A stretch of 64,000 nucleotides of DNA from Symbiodinium natans (taxonomy: Eukaryota; Sar; Dinophyceae; Suessiales; Symbiodiniaceae). A program made the translations under genes and the position numbers. The notes under the pieces were generated by a model. It searched no databases. It had not been told where the DNA came from and saw nothing but the letters and a program-made list of their open reading frames with translations. Location: contig CAJNDS010002361.1 of the NCBI GenBank assembly GCA_905221605.1, forward strand, positions 242,364 to 306,363. The letters are read 5' to 3'. Shown piece after piece: positions 54,474 to 64,000 of this stretch (within the stretch, counting starts at the first letter, position 1; each line of letters begins with the position of its first letter).

Positions 54474-57400
54474 GGTGGCTTGAACATGATAAAGTATAAT
54501 TTCGATCCGGACGTTCGGGAACTGTAGGCTCTTCTACTTCCCAACATCATACTGCTGCCTTCCAATTTCTACAGACAGGGAGCCCGATGAAACATCCACA
54601 GCCCCAACAAATCTGGAAAAAAAAGGAACTCGGCAAATGACCGAATATGAAGCGAACAATCGCAGGGCAAACCAGGAAAGACGGAGCAATCCGGAACTTA
54701 GGCCCGAACAACACGACCACAAGGCAGAAACGTCACAAATACTCTGAAAATGCAAGAAGTGCCAGACAAAAAGATCAGCAAGGCTACGACGCAAGGACGT
54801 TTCGGGATAGGGACACCAAGTGCAAAAGCAACCGTGATGCTGCGAGGTGTCGCTTTGCCTTATGTGCATTAGCCCTATTACCCTGTTGTTTTTCTGTCCG
54901 TATTAGTGGTGAGCTTGTTCACAACAGCACACGGTTCCGGCTCAATTTTTCAAGAAGAAACCATGGAAAAAACTAAACTTGGGGACCTATAGCACCATAG
55001 CCCCCGCCCTCTACACAGATGTCAAGCCGGCTCGGGTTTTCGCGACCTGGTGCCTAAAGACTTGTCAAAGTTCTGAGCAGGTCGGACTTTCGGAAAAAAT
55101 CACAAATTCAGAGGCACGCAATTTAGTTAAGTTGTCGCGCCCGCTCGAGTTTGTGACATGGTGCCGAGCCAGGCAGTGTTTTTTTTGTCCAACCGCATTC
55201 TTCGAGATGGCTTGGCGCATCGTCCCATTCGAGTTTGAACGTTTCAACTTTCCACAGGTTCAAATATAGTTTGAGAGAATCATCATTTGAAACCCGTTCG
55301 AGTTGGAGGGAGTTCGAGATGTTGAGGAAACTTTGAAAGCGTCATTCGCCCTTCGCTCGCAAACGCTTCTTTCGCCTGCAGCCTCTCCTTCGTGAAACGT
55401 TGTGTAGTTTTCAGAGTTCAAGGTTTGGGATTAGGGTACCCGAAGCTGCCCCTTCTAAACTGGAAGGCAGTCCTTGGAATCCTCAAAGCCCGAACAAACC
55501 CCCGAGCCCACTAGCCCCTTACAAAGGGCCTTAGGGTTTAGAGTCTTCCAGGCATCAAACTTTCACATCTCGTGCTGTTCGCACTTTCAAACTCCGAATC
55601 TCCGACGCGTTCAAAGTATCAAACTGTTCGTGCTCGGGTGTCAAACCTCAAAGTTTGAAGCTTGACACTTTCACAAACTCGCAGGGGTCTCAGCATTTAA
55701 GAAACTCATGGGACGTTCTCGAAGCTTAGAGACCCCCTCCCACCCTCTCAAACTTTTTTGCAGTTCTTAAACTCGATAAGTTCTCCAAAGCCGGGCCCGA
55801 CGAGTTTTTCTCTCATGCGTGTGTGGTTTTAACATTTTTTAACTTTTGAAGGCCGAAATAGTTCAAACTGAAAACTTCGAGCTTTCGATCTCCATGCCAT
55901 GGTTCCTGGGCCACTACACTTCAGTACATGTGCATGCCTTCTTCTCCTCTGGTCATACAACGGCATTTGGCAGAAGACATTGCGGACAGTTTGCTCTTGT
56001 TCTTGCATCAGTTGGCTACTCGAATGTGGAAGCAGCATCAGCGCATTTTGCTCTCTGATGTCTTGAACGTCTGCTCAGATGTCTTTCCTTGATTCGCGTG
56101 TGCTTCCTCATGGTGACATGGGTGAATAGAACAGTTTGCGTCAGATTGCCTGGTGTGACTTCTGAGAAGCTGCATGTTTGCCGGCAGCCTGCAAAGTCCG
56201 TTGCTCATTCTTCAAGTTCTCAAACTACAAAGTTGCAACTGACTTTTTAAACGTTTCAAATGTTCAACGGTTTAATCAGTACTCGTGACGCCTATCCCAA
56301 TATTCGATCCCGACCCCGGCTCTCCTTCCCTGAAGGGGTTTAATTTTGTAGCATGCTTTCGGTGTACTTCTACTAACTTGACCATTGAAGTACTATTCCG
56401 GTTCACGTATTTTATTGGAAGTGGCTATTCAGTTTTGCTAACAACAGAATCAAGAATTCTACTTAATGTTCTTCGCCACCGCTTAAACAAGCTCGTTAAT
56501 CAATTGAATCGAATCCCCTCAACTAGCGAGGGGACTTCAGACCCCGCTTGGCCGACCATGTCTGCTGTAGGTCTGAGGTGCTCCCTCTCGGGCAATCCTG
56601 TCCCTGGCTGGGGCAGTTCAGACCTTGCAGGAACGGTAGTGAAAACTCATGCAAATCAGTCTTCAGAAAGCGACCTTGTTTTTGCGGATGCTTGGGCGGC
56701 TCTCCCTGATGTGATCTTGTGCTTGCGTCTGAGTCTGGGCATGGGCAGTGCAACTGGTGGTCGCAGGGCCTGGCTTGTCGTGCTGAAGTCCAGCTTTGCC
56801 CAAGCTCTATACATGGGTAGTGCTTTGGCGCAGCGCCCGTTTCTTCATCTCGTCATCTCCGAACTCCAGCGGTGAACCATTGTGAATCAATCAGGTTCAT
56901 TTCGAGCATGCGGGACGCGAGGTCTCTGGAACGGTCTTGGGCGGGACAGGCTGAACGCAGGCGTCCTCCTTGCTTTGGCCATTGGCTTTCTGCCCGGCTC
57001 CTGTAGGCTGGGCATTCCACTATCATTGCGCTATGGTCGCTCTGGTGGGCCTGGTCGTGTCATGTTGCGTCATGCAAAACCCGATGCGTAGCTTGGCGCG
57101 CACTCTGGCCACGTAGGTTGGGGCCCGGTTGGGCAAGGACTTGCAGTGGTTCACGGCTCCACACATGCTCTGAGTCCTCTTTGCCATCTTCTCTTCCCAG
57201 CCTCGATGCGTCTTCAATCAATTGAAGATTCTTCAAATTTCTTCAGTTGCTCCAATTTCTGCAGTTAAAATACCATTTTCACCCTCTCAGCCTTATTTAT
57301 CACACGGGCATGGTTGCCCGTGACATTGCCTCCCTGTGGGATGTTCACGATATGTTCACAATATGATGGGCACAGCATCATCCGTCCTGCGCAGTGCTAG

Positions 57401-58208
57401 GAAATGGTCAAGCTTCTGCAACGGCTACGAGTAGCTGGCCCAACTTTTGAGATCGGAAAGACTTCGCCAAACCGACTTGTATGTTCTCAACGGTCCGAGA
57501 GACATCTCTTCAAGATGAGGCTTCATGGCCCGAGCTTCGGGCTTCTGTGGAAGGAGCCTTCGAATCTGGAACGCACATCAGGCCAGTTGCCAGAAGCAGT
57601 TGCGCAATCACGCCGTGTCAAGACGGCTGTGGACAAGACGCCATGCATCATCATGCAGCACACAGGACAAAAGATCTTGCGCAGGCCCTCAAGCAGGCAG
57701 TTTCCTCATGCTTGCCACTGGTCGGGAGACTGTGAACGTCAGTTTCTTCAGATCTAGGTTCTGCAGTTCCGGAGACAACTCAGCGCTGCTGTCCCGAGCA
57801 TTGAAGCTTTGCTAGTGTCTCAGAGTATGGTGAAGTCCTGACCTGCTGCGTTGCGTCCTGGATACCTGACAATTTCACAGTGTTCTTGTCGGCAAATGAT
57901 TTAATGCTGAGTGTGCCTGTTTTTGTTGGGGGGGCTGATGCTTGCTGCTGTTTGATCTGTGTTGCCGCTGAGGTGTGACTCCTTGGAAGACGCGACGGAG
58001 CAGGTCCGTCAACGAGAGGAGGACGACTCTTCCTGACCACTTCCAGCCATCATAGAGGTGCCATCGTGTCACATCCTACTTCGATCTGCCTGTAGCTGAT
58101 CAATTCTTTGTGTGTCCGATGTCGCATCGCTGTAACAACACAGACCAGCTGCATGCGCAAACTGAGCTTTTTCTTCTGCAGTTATTAATGTTCGAACCGA
58201 TGGCACGG

Positions 58209-58212
<4 letters not shown>
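54474..58212. other. Gene-poor stretch with weak exon candidates
   Basis: No gene is supported. 55300-55720 is rich in TTCAAACT/AGTTTGA words that look like an old degenerate repeat. Weak candidates: 56285-56872 (196 open codons, no motif) and 57512-57735, with TKDLAQALKQAVSSCLPLVG near 57660-57725. Confidence 0.4.

Positions 58213-58240
<28 letters not shown>
58213..58240. repeat. (AG)n microsatellite
   Basis: About 14 AG units, directly in front of the spliced-leader match. Confidence 0.95.
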
Positions 58241-58243
58241 CTA

Positions 58244-58262
58244 GTAGCCATTTTGGCTCAAG
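58244..58262 (+). other. Relict dinoflagellate spliced-leader sequence
   Basis: GTAGCCATTTTGGCTCAAG matches the last 19 bases of the 22-base dinoflagellate spliced leader (CCGTAGCCATTTTGGCTCAAG preceded by D). In a spliced-leader RNA gene the leader is followed by a GT donor; here it is followed by TCGG, so this is not such a gene. Genomic leader relicts are known traces of mRNAs that were reverse-transcribed and reinserted. TGGCTCAAG (58254-58262) is mirrored by CTTGAGCCA (58280-58288). What follows does not look like a clear retrogene. Confidence 0.85.
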
Positions 58263-61173
58263 TCGGAACCCACCCCCGGCTTGAGCCAGTGGACAGCCGT
58301 ACAGCATCAAGGGCCAGATAAGACAGGGGACCGAGACGAGCGGCGTTAGAGGGGGGGTGGTTGTGTCTCATGCGTGTTGCCATCGGGGCCTTGCTAGTGT
58401 GAGGTTTAGGCACCCCTCTCTGTCCGCGGAAACCTGCAGGTCCAGGGAACAGCGAGGTTTGTTTACGTTCTTGGGGGTGTGTTCAGGGGCGCATGTGGTC
58501 ACCTTGCCAGGACTTCACCTTTCGGGGGAGTGTCAACTTGCTCAGGGATAAGAAGTCAGAATTCGCCCGCTCCGCCATGGAAAGAGTTGCCGTCTGGCAA
58601 GCCCAAGGGACTTTGAACTGCCCTGCTTGCCTCTTGGGGCATGCGTGGAGGGGAGACTGTGCCAGTGAGCTGCAGAGACAAGAGCGTGCAGCAGAGGGGG
58701 AGAGGCGAGCTGTTGTGCTGGAGTCCGTGAAGACGCGTGCAAAAGCTCCCTCGAATGGGGGACTAAGCAAGAGACCGCCCACACCCACTTCCTCGTCGAC
58801 TGCGTCCACAAGTTCTGACTACAAGCAAGGGGAACAAACGCCATCCTCGTCTTCCCGAAACATGGCCCTTTGGGGGGAAAGGCAAAAGCGCGGAGGCAGC
58901 AGATCCCGGCCGTGGTTAAAGTGCAAAGGCGAGGAGATGGTGGGCTGAAAAGGCAACGCTTAAGCACGGGTACTGAGCGCTGCGCTACACAGCTTGGACT
59001 ACAGCCTGAGCAGGGGGGGCCCAAGCCGAACCTGCCGAGCGGGATGGGAAGCCTTGAACACATTGTACATTCGTTCCGCCCGGGGGAGTTGGGAAGGTTT
59101 GGGGAGGTTCGTGGCCTGGATTCGTGTTGGGGGGGAGGTTTTCGTTGCGGTGTTGTCTTCTCGCTTTGAGTGCCTGCAGCGGAGGTCAACCTTTTCAGTG
59201 TAAATCACGCACTATATCGGAGAAACATTCAATACACGCTTCTGATTAGAAGCCCGGAGAATAGCTGACTGTTCACCAAGTAAAGGTGCCGAAAGCACCG
59301 TCAACGGGGTGAGGACGAAATTCGAGGGTGGGGCCAACTAACTTCTCGCTCCAATCAGATAGAGGTGCACGTTTTTACCTCACAGCCCGCCGCTTGCTTT
59401 TGTGCGCAAAGTCGCCTGGCTGAGGCACATTGGGGGGAAAGGGGGCCAGGTTGAGTAATGGGTTGGGGTTGACCTTCAAAAACCCCTAGAGTAAGGAAAC
59501 AGCGCCCCCCAATGGTAGCGTCACACAGCCACACTGAGCCAAGAGAAGAGCATGAACAGAGCCAGGCGCGAGAGTCTTCTGGTGGGGTAAATAGGATAGA
59601 GGGGGGAAGGGGGGATAAAAGCGCCGTGCTCATACGACACGCTTTTCTCCGGGCAACTCGGAGGGTCCCGAATACCGGGGCTGGCGCGACGCCAGGGGGC
59701 TTGCCCCCATGCCCCCAAGAAAGAAAGAAAGAGAGCTAGGGAACTCGTAAGTGCAGAGAAGAAGAAGAAGCTAGGGAAAACCTATACATGTCTCACACCG
59801 ATTCAGACACAGACTGGGCGCGCCTCGTGCGCGGAGAGTGCATGCGGCGTTCGTGCGCTCTTCAAGCCCTGGAGAAGAAGAAGAAGAAGAATAAGAAGAA
59901 TAAGAAGAATAAGAAGAAGAAGAGCGAGAGAGAGAGACAGAGAGAGATACACAGTAAATACAAAAGGGAATTTGCATGCAGCGCAATCTGTCGAAGTTCG
60001 CTCGCAGCTGAGTCAATGCCAGGCCGAGCAATGGATTGACTGGCAGGATGCCTTGAATCACACACACACACACACAATCACACACAGAGACAGAGGCAGA
60101 CGCAGACGCAGAGAGGCAGATGCAGAGGCACACGCAGAGGCTGACGAAGAGGCACATGCAGAGGCAGACGCAGAGGCGGGGGGCAGGGCAAAAGGGGGGG
60201 TCCTGCTATGTCCTCATAAGCATTGAAAAATGCTGCCAAAAGAGAAGAAAAACGGAAGCCCGAGCCACGCAAAAAAAAACAACTGACGCGCCCACGACAA
60301 GATCATCCCCCGGACGACATGGACACAGAGAAGACAAAATGCCCCCGCCCCAGCGCAAGGCCCAGCACCCACGAGCAATAATCGCCAATGATACACTTCA
60401 ATACCCTTCATGCCCCTTTCGAAAGGAGATGAAAGGAGGTAGCGGCGCCGGGAAGTGCTCTCATGGCTAGTGGGAGAATGAGGGAGCACTGTATGAGGGC
60501 TTGGCCACTCCCAATACCTCTCCAGCATGAATCCTGCATATCAACACACAGTTGATACAGTTGATACACACTGTCATGTAATCCAGGAAGCCGGATTGAC
60601 CTTGGAAAATTCGCGCGTGCAACAAGTGGAGCGGCTGATGAATTCGAAGAACGGCCAAGACAAAAACTCAGGAGCCACCTGAAATCCGGTTCGGATCGCG
60701 CCCGAACTGGCATATGGCAATCCAGAGTCACAATCTGCTATTGGGTTTGTTCATTGTTTGGCTTCTGTCTTCTGCAGTCAACCTGTCGCTAGGAGCGCTT
60801 GCGGTTCAAAGCTATGACACGAGATGTGCTTGACGGCCAGAACAAGGCGAAACCGCGTCATTAGCCGTCACGATCAATCAAGCTGGGTAGTATCCCAGCT
60901 GATTCCAGTCGCTGGTCCACCGTCAGAGCTGAGGCTCGACATTTGCCGTTTGGATATCAAGCGCATGACTCTTTAGTTTGACGCACACACTGGCACGCAT
61001 GCAGCTGCACGTCCTGGCCTATGACACTCAGTGGATAGTACTAGGCAAGGCTTCAGAAGCAGAGACGATGTAGCAACTGCAAGGCATTCCACACGTGCAG
61101 ACATTCAAGCATCAGCTTGGTATGCCTTTGTGCTCATTCCCAATAGCCTGCCGCGTTCCCAGCTCCTCGCGAC
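58263..61173. other. Repeat-rich stretch, no supported gene
   Basis: Frames such as 58493-58948 (+) have a basic Ser-rich tail but no family. Purine microsatellites: (GAA/AATAAG)n at 59873-59925 followed by GAGAGAGACAGAGAG; (CA)n at 60059-60075; GACGCAGAGGCA-type repeats at 60086-60178. If the leader relict marks a retroposed mRNA, its body should lie at the left end of this interval. Confidence 0.4.
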
Positions 61174-62280
61174 ATGCGTATCGCATCGTCTGTGCTCAGG
61201 CACTGGGGCTTCGACGCGAATTGTGAGCAAGCGTCTACGCAGACCTGCGTAGAGAATGAAGCTTTGCAGCAGCCAGCGTGGCCAGGATCATCATCGTCAT
61301 CAGGGGTGAGGAAACAGAATGCCGCAGCATTTTTTCAGAACGACCGTGGCCCGCCAGGCACAGAGACGTCCGGCCGGCCATATAGATCGCGGCAAGGCAA
61401 CGCGTCATTTCTAGGACTGGGACTGCCAGGCAGTTCCAAGAATGACCTGCGCAAAAGCCCACGGTTGAAGCATCATGTGCAGATTCGATTGCAACTCCAG
61501 ACGCCAGAAATATACGCCACGGATATTGGAGATGAATTGCCATTCATGGGTCCACTGCATGGCTGCATGGTGCCTGATGCAGATGGGATGGGAGAGCCGG
61601 GGCTTATACACCCAGAGATAACATTCAATGCATTGCCTCCAATTTTTGGAGGAATTCGTGAAGTGCATGTGCACTTGGAGGACCTGACAACGAATCAGGT
61701 TTTTTGGGATGCCGACTTCAAGCTACCCTTCTTCGACCCAATCATGAATCTCGTGGGCAAAACGCGGCTAAAGAAATACACTGTACCGAAGAACATGGCA
61801 GACATGTTCCACAAGCCCTGCGTGGCACGAGACGACATGAGGCCACATTTTTTTGATTTGAGCATCCGTACTCTGGGCAAGTACTGGGACGATGTCTTGG
61901 AGGAGTGGCGACCGAACAAGGGTTTTAAGGGCAGAGGGCCCGAGGCCCACATCGGCTTCGTCGTCCAGAGAATGCCTGAGCTGTCCTTCGACGGGAAGAC
62001 CGAGCAGCTTGGCTTGTGGAGGCGCCCAAATTCTCCATACTCAGCAGACGGCGGGGAGATCCAAGATCCTTTTGAACGAGTGCTTGCTGGGCATGAGGAT
62101 CCTTTTTACGATCGCATGAAGGGAAAGACCCAACGTGGCTACTACGACTACATCATTACCAAGGGCGGTCGTACAAAAGACAGATTCGACTACCTTGCCA
62201 AATATGGACCACCTTTGCTCCTTGGAGTTCCGCCTGGATTAGACGACGAGCCAGGCAATGGTCTGCCGTTTGGCAGATGA
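61174..62280 (+). CDS. Single-exon protein of unknown family, 368 codons
   Basis: Open from an ATG at 61174 to TGA at 62278-62280. The first 70 or so residues are low-complexity (PGSSSSSGVRKQ) and may include intron or 5' untranslated sequence: an acceptor-like GCAG lies near 61267. From RLKHHVQIRLQLQTPEIYA on, the sequence is strongly coding: PFMGPLHGCMVPDADGMGEP, FGGIREVHVHLEDLTTNQVF, DADFKLPFFDPIMNLVGKTR, MRPHFFDLSIRTLGKYWDDV, GFVVQRMPELSFDGKTEQ, then a charged tail ending GNGLPFGR. It looks like a beta-rich soluble domain with no membrane segment. I do not recognise it. Unlike its neighbours it has no visible intron over about 1 kb, and an A-rich stretch follows the stop (62281-62311), so a retrocopy is possible. 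Confidence 0.75.
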   Translation: MRIASSVLRHWGFDANCEQASTQTCVENEALQQPAWPGSSSSSGVRKQNAAAFFQNDRGPPGTETSGRPYRSRQGNASFLGLGLPGSSKNDLRKSPRLKHHVQIRLQLQTPEIYATDIGDELPFMGPLHGCMVPDADGMGEPGLIHPEITFNALPPIFGGIREVHVHLEDLTTNQVFWDADFKLPFFDPIMNLVGKTRLKKYTVPKNMADMFHKPCVARDDMRPHFFDLSIRTLGKYWDDVLEEWRPNKGFKGRGPEAHIGFVVQRMPELSFDGKTEQLGLWRRPNSPYSADGGEIQDPFERVLAGHEDPFYDRMKGKTQRGYYDYIITKGGRTKDRFDYLAKYGPPLLLGVPPGLDDEPGNGLPFGR

Positions 62281-63279
62281 GAAAAAGCAAAAAAAGAGAA
62301 AGAAAAAGGTCCTACTGCGTCGAGCTGGCACGGATGAGAGCAGCAGAGAAGCTGGGACATGCTGGGACAATGCAGGCCCTTGCGGCGCGAGTGTCCGCCG
62401 TGTTGTGGCTGAGACGCTGTCGATCCAGCCTGAGCCTCACACGGCCTGGAACGTGCGAGAGTTGATGACGTTGAACGCTTAGGTGCTGCAAAGCCTGATC
62501 AGTCTAGGCTCGGCGACCAATTTCAAACCCAAGCACCTCTTTATGCAGCTTTGTCAAGTCCGGGTTCTTGTTGGACATGTCTGTGGATTCCAGGTTCGAT
62601 ATCGAGCAGGCTTCGGAGGCAAGACCCAGACTTTGCACAACTGTGCGCAGCGCGTGCACAAATTTGCCGAAGAGTTTCGAAGAAGCTTCGCGCAGAATGC
62701 GGTTTTTTGAGCGCAGGCACTGGAGCGCAACTTGGAGGCGCACTGCCGAGAGCCTTAGGGCACCTTGCTCGACCGCACCGACAAGTACATCAATTACGTA
62801 GTTATCTGAATGTTACGGCACAGGTCATTTTTTTAGAAATTCGAGAACTGAGTTGCAAATTCTCGTTTGTTGCCGTATTGTTGTCCTATGTTGCCCTTCA
62901 AAGAACTAGTTTGCGAAAAGCGAAGCGATCTACTAGATCACGAGACCTTTGCATGACACAATTCTGACGTGAGGCGGCAAAGGATATGGAGAGCCGGCTT
63001 GTGAAGGGCGCAGGGACAGCAGGGGCCTCCGTCCGCTTGCACAAAAGCTTGTGTCTGCCAGTATGTGCCCTCTCAGGTCATGAAGAGAGAAGCATGCCAC
63101 CAAGTGGTGCAGCGCACTGTGGCCAGGCAATTTTCGGAGTCCCAAATGATGAATTCGTCAGGTCCATGTCGGAAGTCAGAGATTCCAACTGTGTCCAGTC
63201 GTGTACCCAAGGGGGCGGGCAGGGGGGTGGTTGCACTGGTTGCGCTTTTGGGAGTATTCCGGGGAGCGAGTACGGTTAG
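62281..63279. other. Spacer with an open minus-strand frame
   Basis: A minus-strand frame of 79 codons (62743-62504) reads MRLQVALQCLRSKNRILREA and KLFGKFVHALRTVVQSLGLA, which is helix-like and could be an exon of a convergent gene. The + strand frames over the same bases are less convincing. Nothing is certain. Confidence 0.3.
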
Positions 63280-63280
63280 T

Positions 63281-63426
<146 letters not shown>

Positions 63427-63573
63427 AGGATAAGGAGTAGGAGTAGGAGTAGGAGGAGGAGGAGTTAGTGGCTGGAATAGGAGGAGTAGTAAAAGGAGGA
63501 GAAGAAGGACCACGGGCTGGAGAAGGAGTTCAGAGTGGGAGTAGGAATGGAACAGTGGTAGTAGCCGGGGCGG

Positions 63574-63585
63574 CAGCAGAAGAAG

Positions 63586-63617
<32 letters not shown>

Positions 63618-63778
63618 GTAGTAGTGGTCGTCGTCGTCGTAGTGGTAGTGGTAGTGGTAGTGGTAGTGGTAGTGGTAGTGGTAGTGGTGGTAGTAGTAGT
63701 AGTAGTAGTAGCAGCAGTAGTAGTAGTAGTTGTAGTAGTAGTAGTAGCAGTAGTAGCAGTAGTAGTAGCAGGAGTTGA
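63574..63778. repeat. (GAA)n, (GTC)n and (GGTAGT)n microsatellites
   Basis: GAAGAAGAA at 63580-63613, GTCGTCGTCGTC at 63626-63640, GGTAGT at 63643-63688, then GTA/GCA repeats to 63778. Purely low-complexity. Confidence 0.9.
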
Positions 63779-63900
63779 AGTAGTCGACTAGTTACTAGTA
63801 CCAGTACTTGTACTGTAGTGCTACAGTACTGTAATACTAGTAGTACTAGTAGTATTACTGGTACTACTAGTACTTGCACGAGTACGAGTACTAGTACTAG
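63779..63900. repeat. AGTACTAG-rich self-complementary tract
   Basis: Many overlapping palindromes (ACTAGT, AGTACT, CTAGTACTAG, CAGTACTG) derived from GTA repeats give a tract that can fold on itself. It is followed by a run of about 13 G near 63965-63977 at the window edge. Confidence 0.75.
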
Positions 63901-64000
63901 GCTGCGTTACCCGCGTTTTTTCGGACCAACTCTTGCTTCTAGTCCGTTTTGTTTTGGTGGGGCGGGGGGGGGGGGGGCTGGCCGGGCTGGTTACGTGCTT

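Noticed and set aside
58244-58262. A functional spliced-leader RNA gene
   Set aside because: The leader match is followed by TCGG and not by a GT donor, and the first bases of the leader are changed (CTA in place of the CC before GTAGCC).

Overview
The window reads as nuclear DNA of a dinoflagellate, probably a free-living or symbiotic peridinioid or suessioid type; the species cannot be fixed from the sequence. Four signs agree. (1) Genes on the + strand are cut into many short exons, and a large share of the introns that protein homology lets me place begin with GC or GA instead of GT. (2) A 19-base match to the conserved 3' part of the dinoflagellate trans-spliced leader lies at 58244-58262. 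(3) Degenerate TTTAGGG telomere-type repeats sit in the interior. (4) The retroelements belong to a type I recall from Symbiodinium and Polarella genomes: an RT with a FLDD box, a Cys/His knuckle and a PD-(D/E)XK-like C-terminal domain.

Layout. 0-10 kb is mostly non-coding: a 0.7 kb TTTG/TGTC low-complexity tract, a 31-bp-period repeat array, and weak exon candidates near 3.3-4.1 and 6.4-6.7 kb. 10-15.9 kb is a retroelement graveyard. One RT element (B, + strand, 11.1-11.4 and 13.0-13.97 kb) appears split by about 1.6 kb holding a minus-strand fragment of a second family (A) and a telomere-like tract. Further A fragments lie at 10.07-10.83 and 14.09-15.0 (minus) and at 15.1-15.4 kb (plus), followed by a 66-73-bp tandem repeat. 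15.9-19.4 kb is repeat-rich, with telomere-like scraps around an unrecognised coding fragment (18.03-18.61 kb). 19.5-24.2 kb holds three more A pieces, including the best copy (21.6-24.17 kb, + strand) with a poly(A) tail.

From 25 kb on, every convincing cellular gene is on the + strand: a cold-shock-domain protein (25.06-25.68), ALG1 beta-1,4-mannosyltransferase of N-glycan assembly (about 28.9-34.65), the axonemal central-pair WD40 protein PF20/SPAG16 (35.53-43.26), an unidentified multi-exon gene (about 46.0-48.2), a charge-segregated Glu-rich/Lys-Gly protein (48.66-50.93), a coiled-coil-like gene (about 51.9-54.5) and a single-exon gene of unknown family (61.17-62.28). This looks like a unidirectional gene array. 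The genes share no pathway: one is glycosylation, one flagellar motility, one RNA/DNA binding. Introns carry much of the repeat load, including a MITE-like element with 24-bp inverted termini inside PF20. The window ends in GTA/GAA/GGTAGT microsatellites.

No rRNA, tRNA, CRISPR or bacterial operon structure was seen. Exon limits come from reading frames, protein-family knowledge and splice-site phase, so several may be off by a base or two. No database search was possible.
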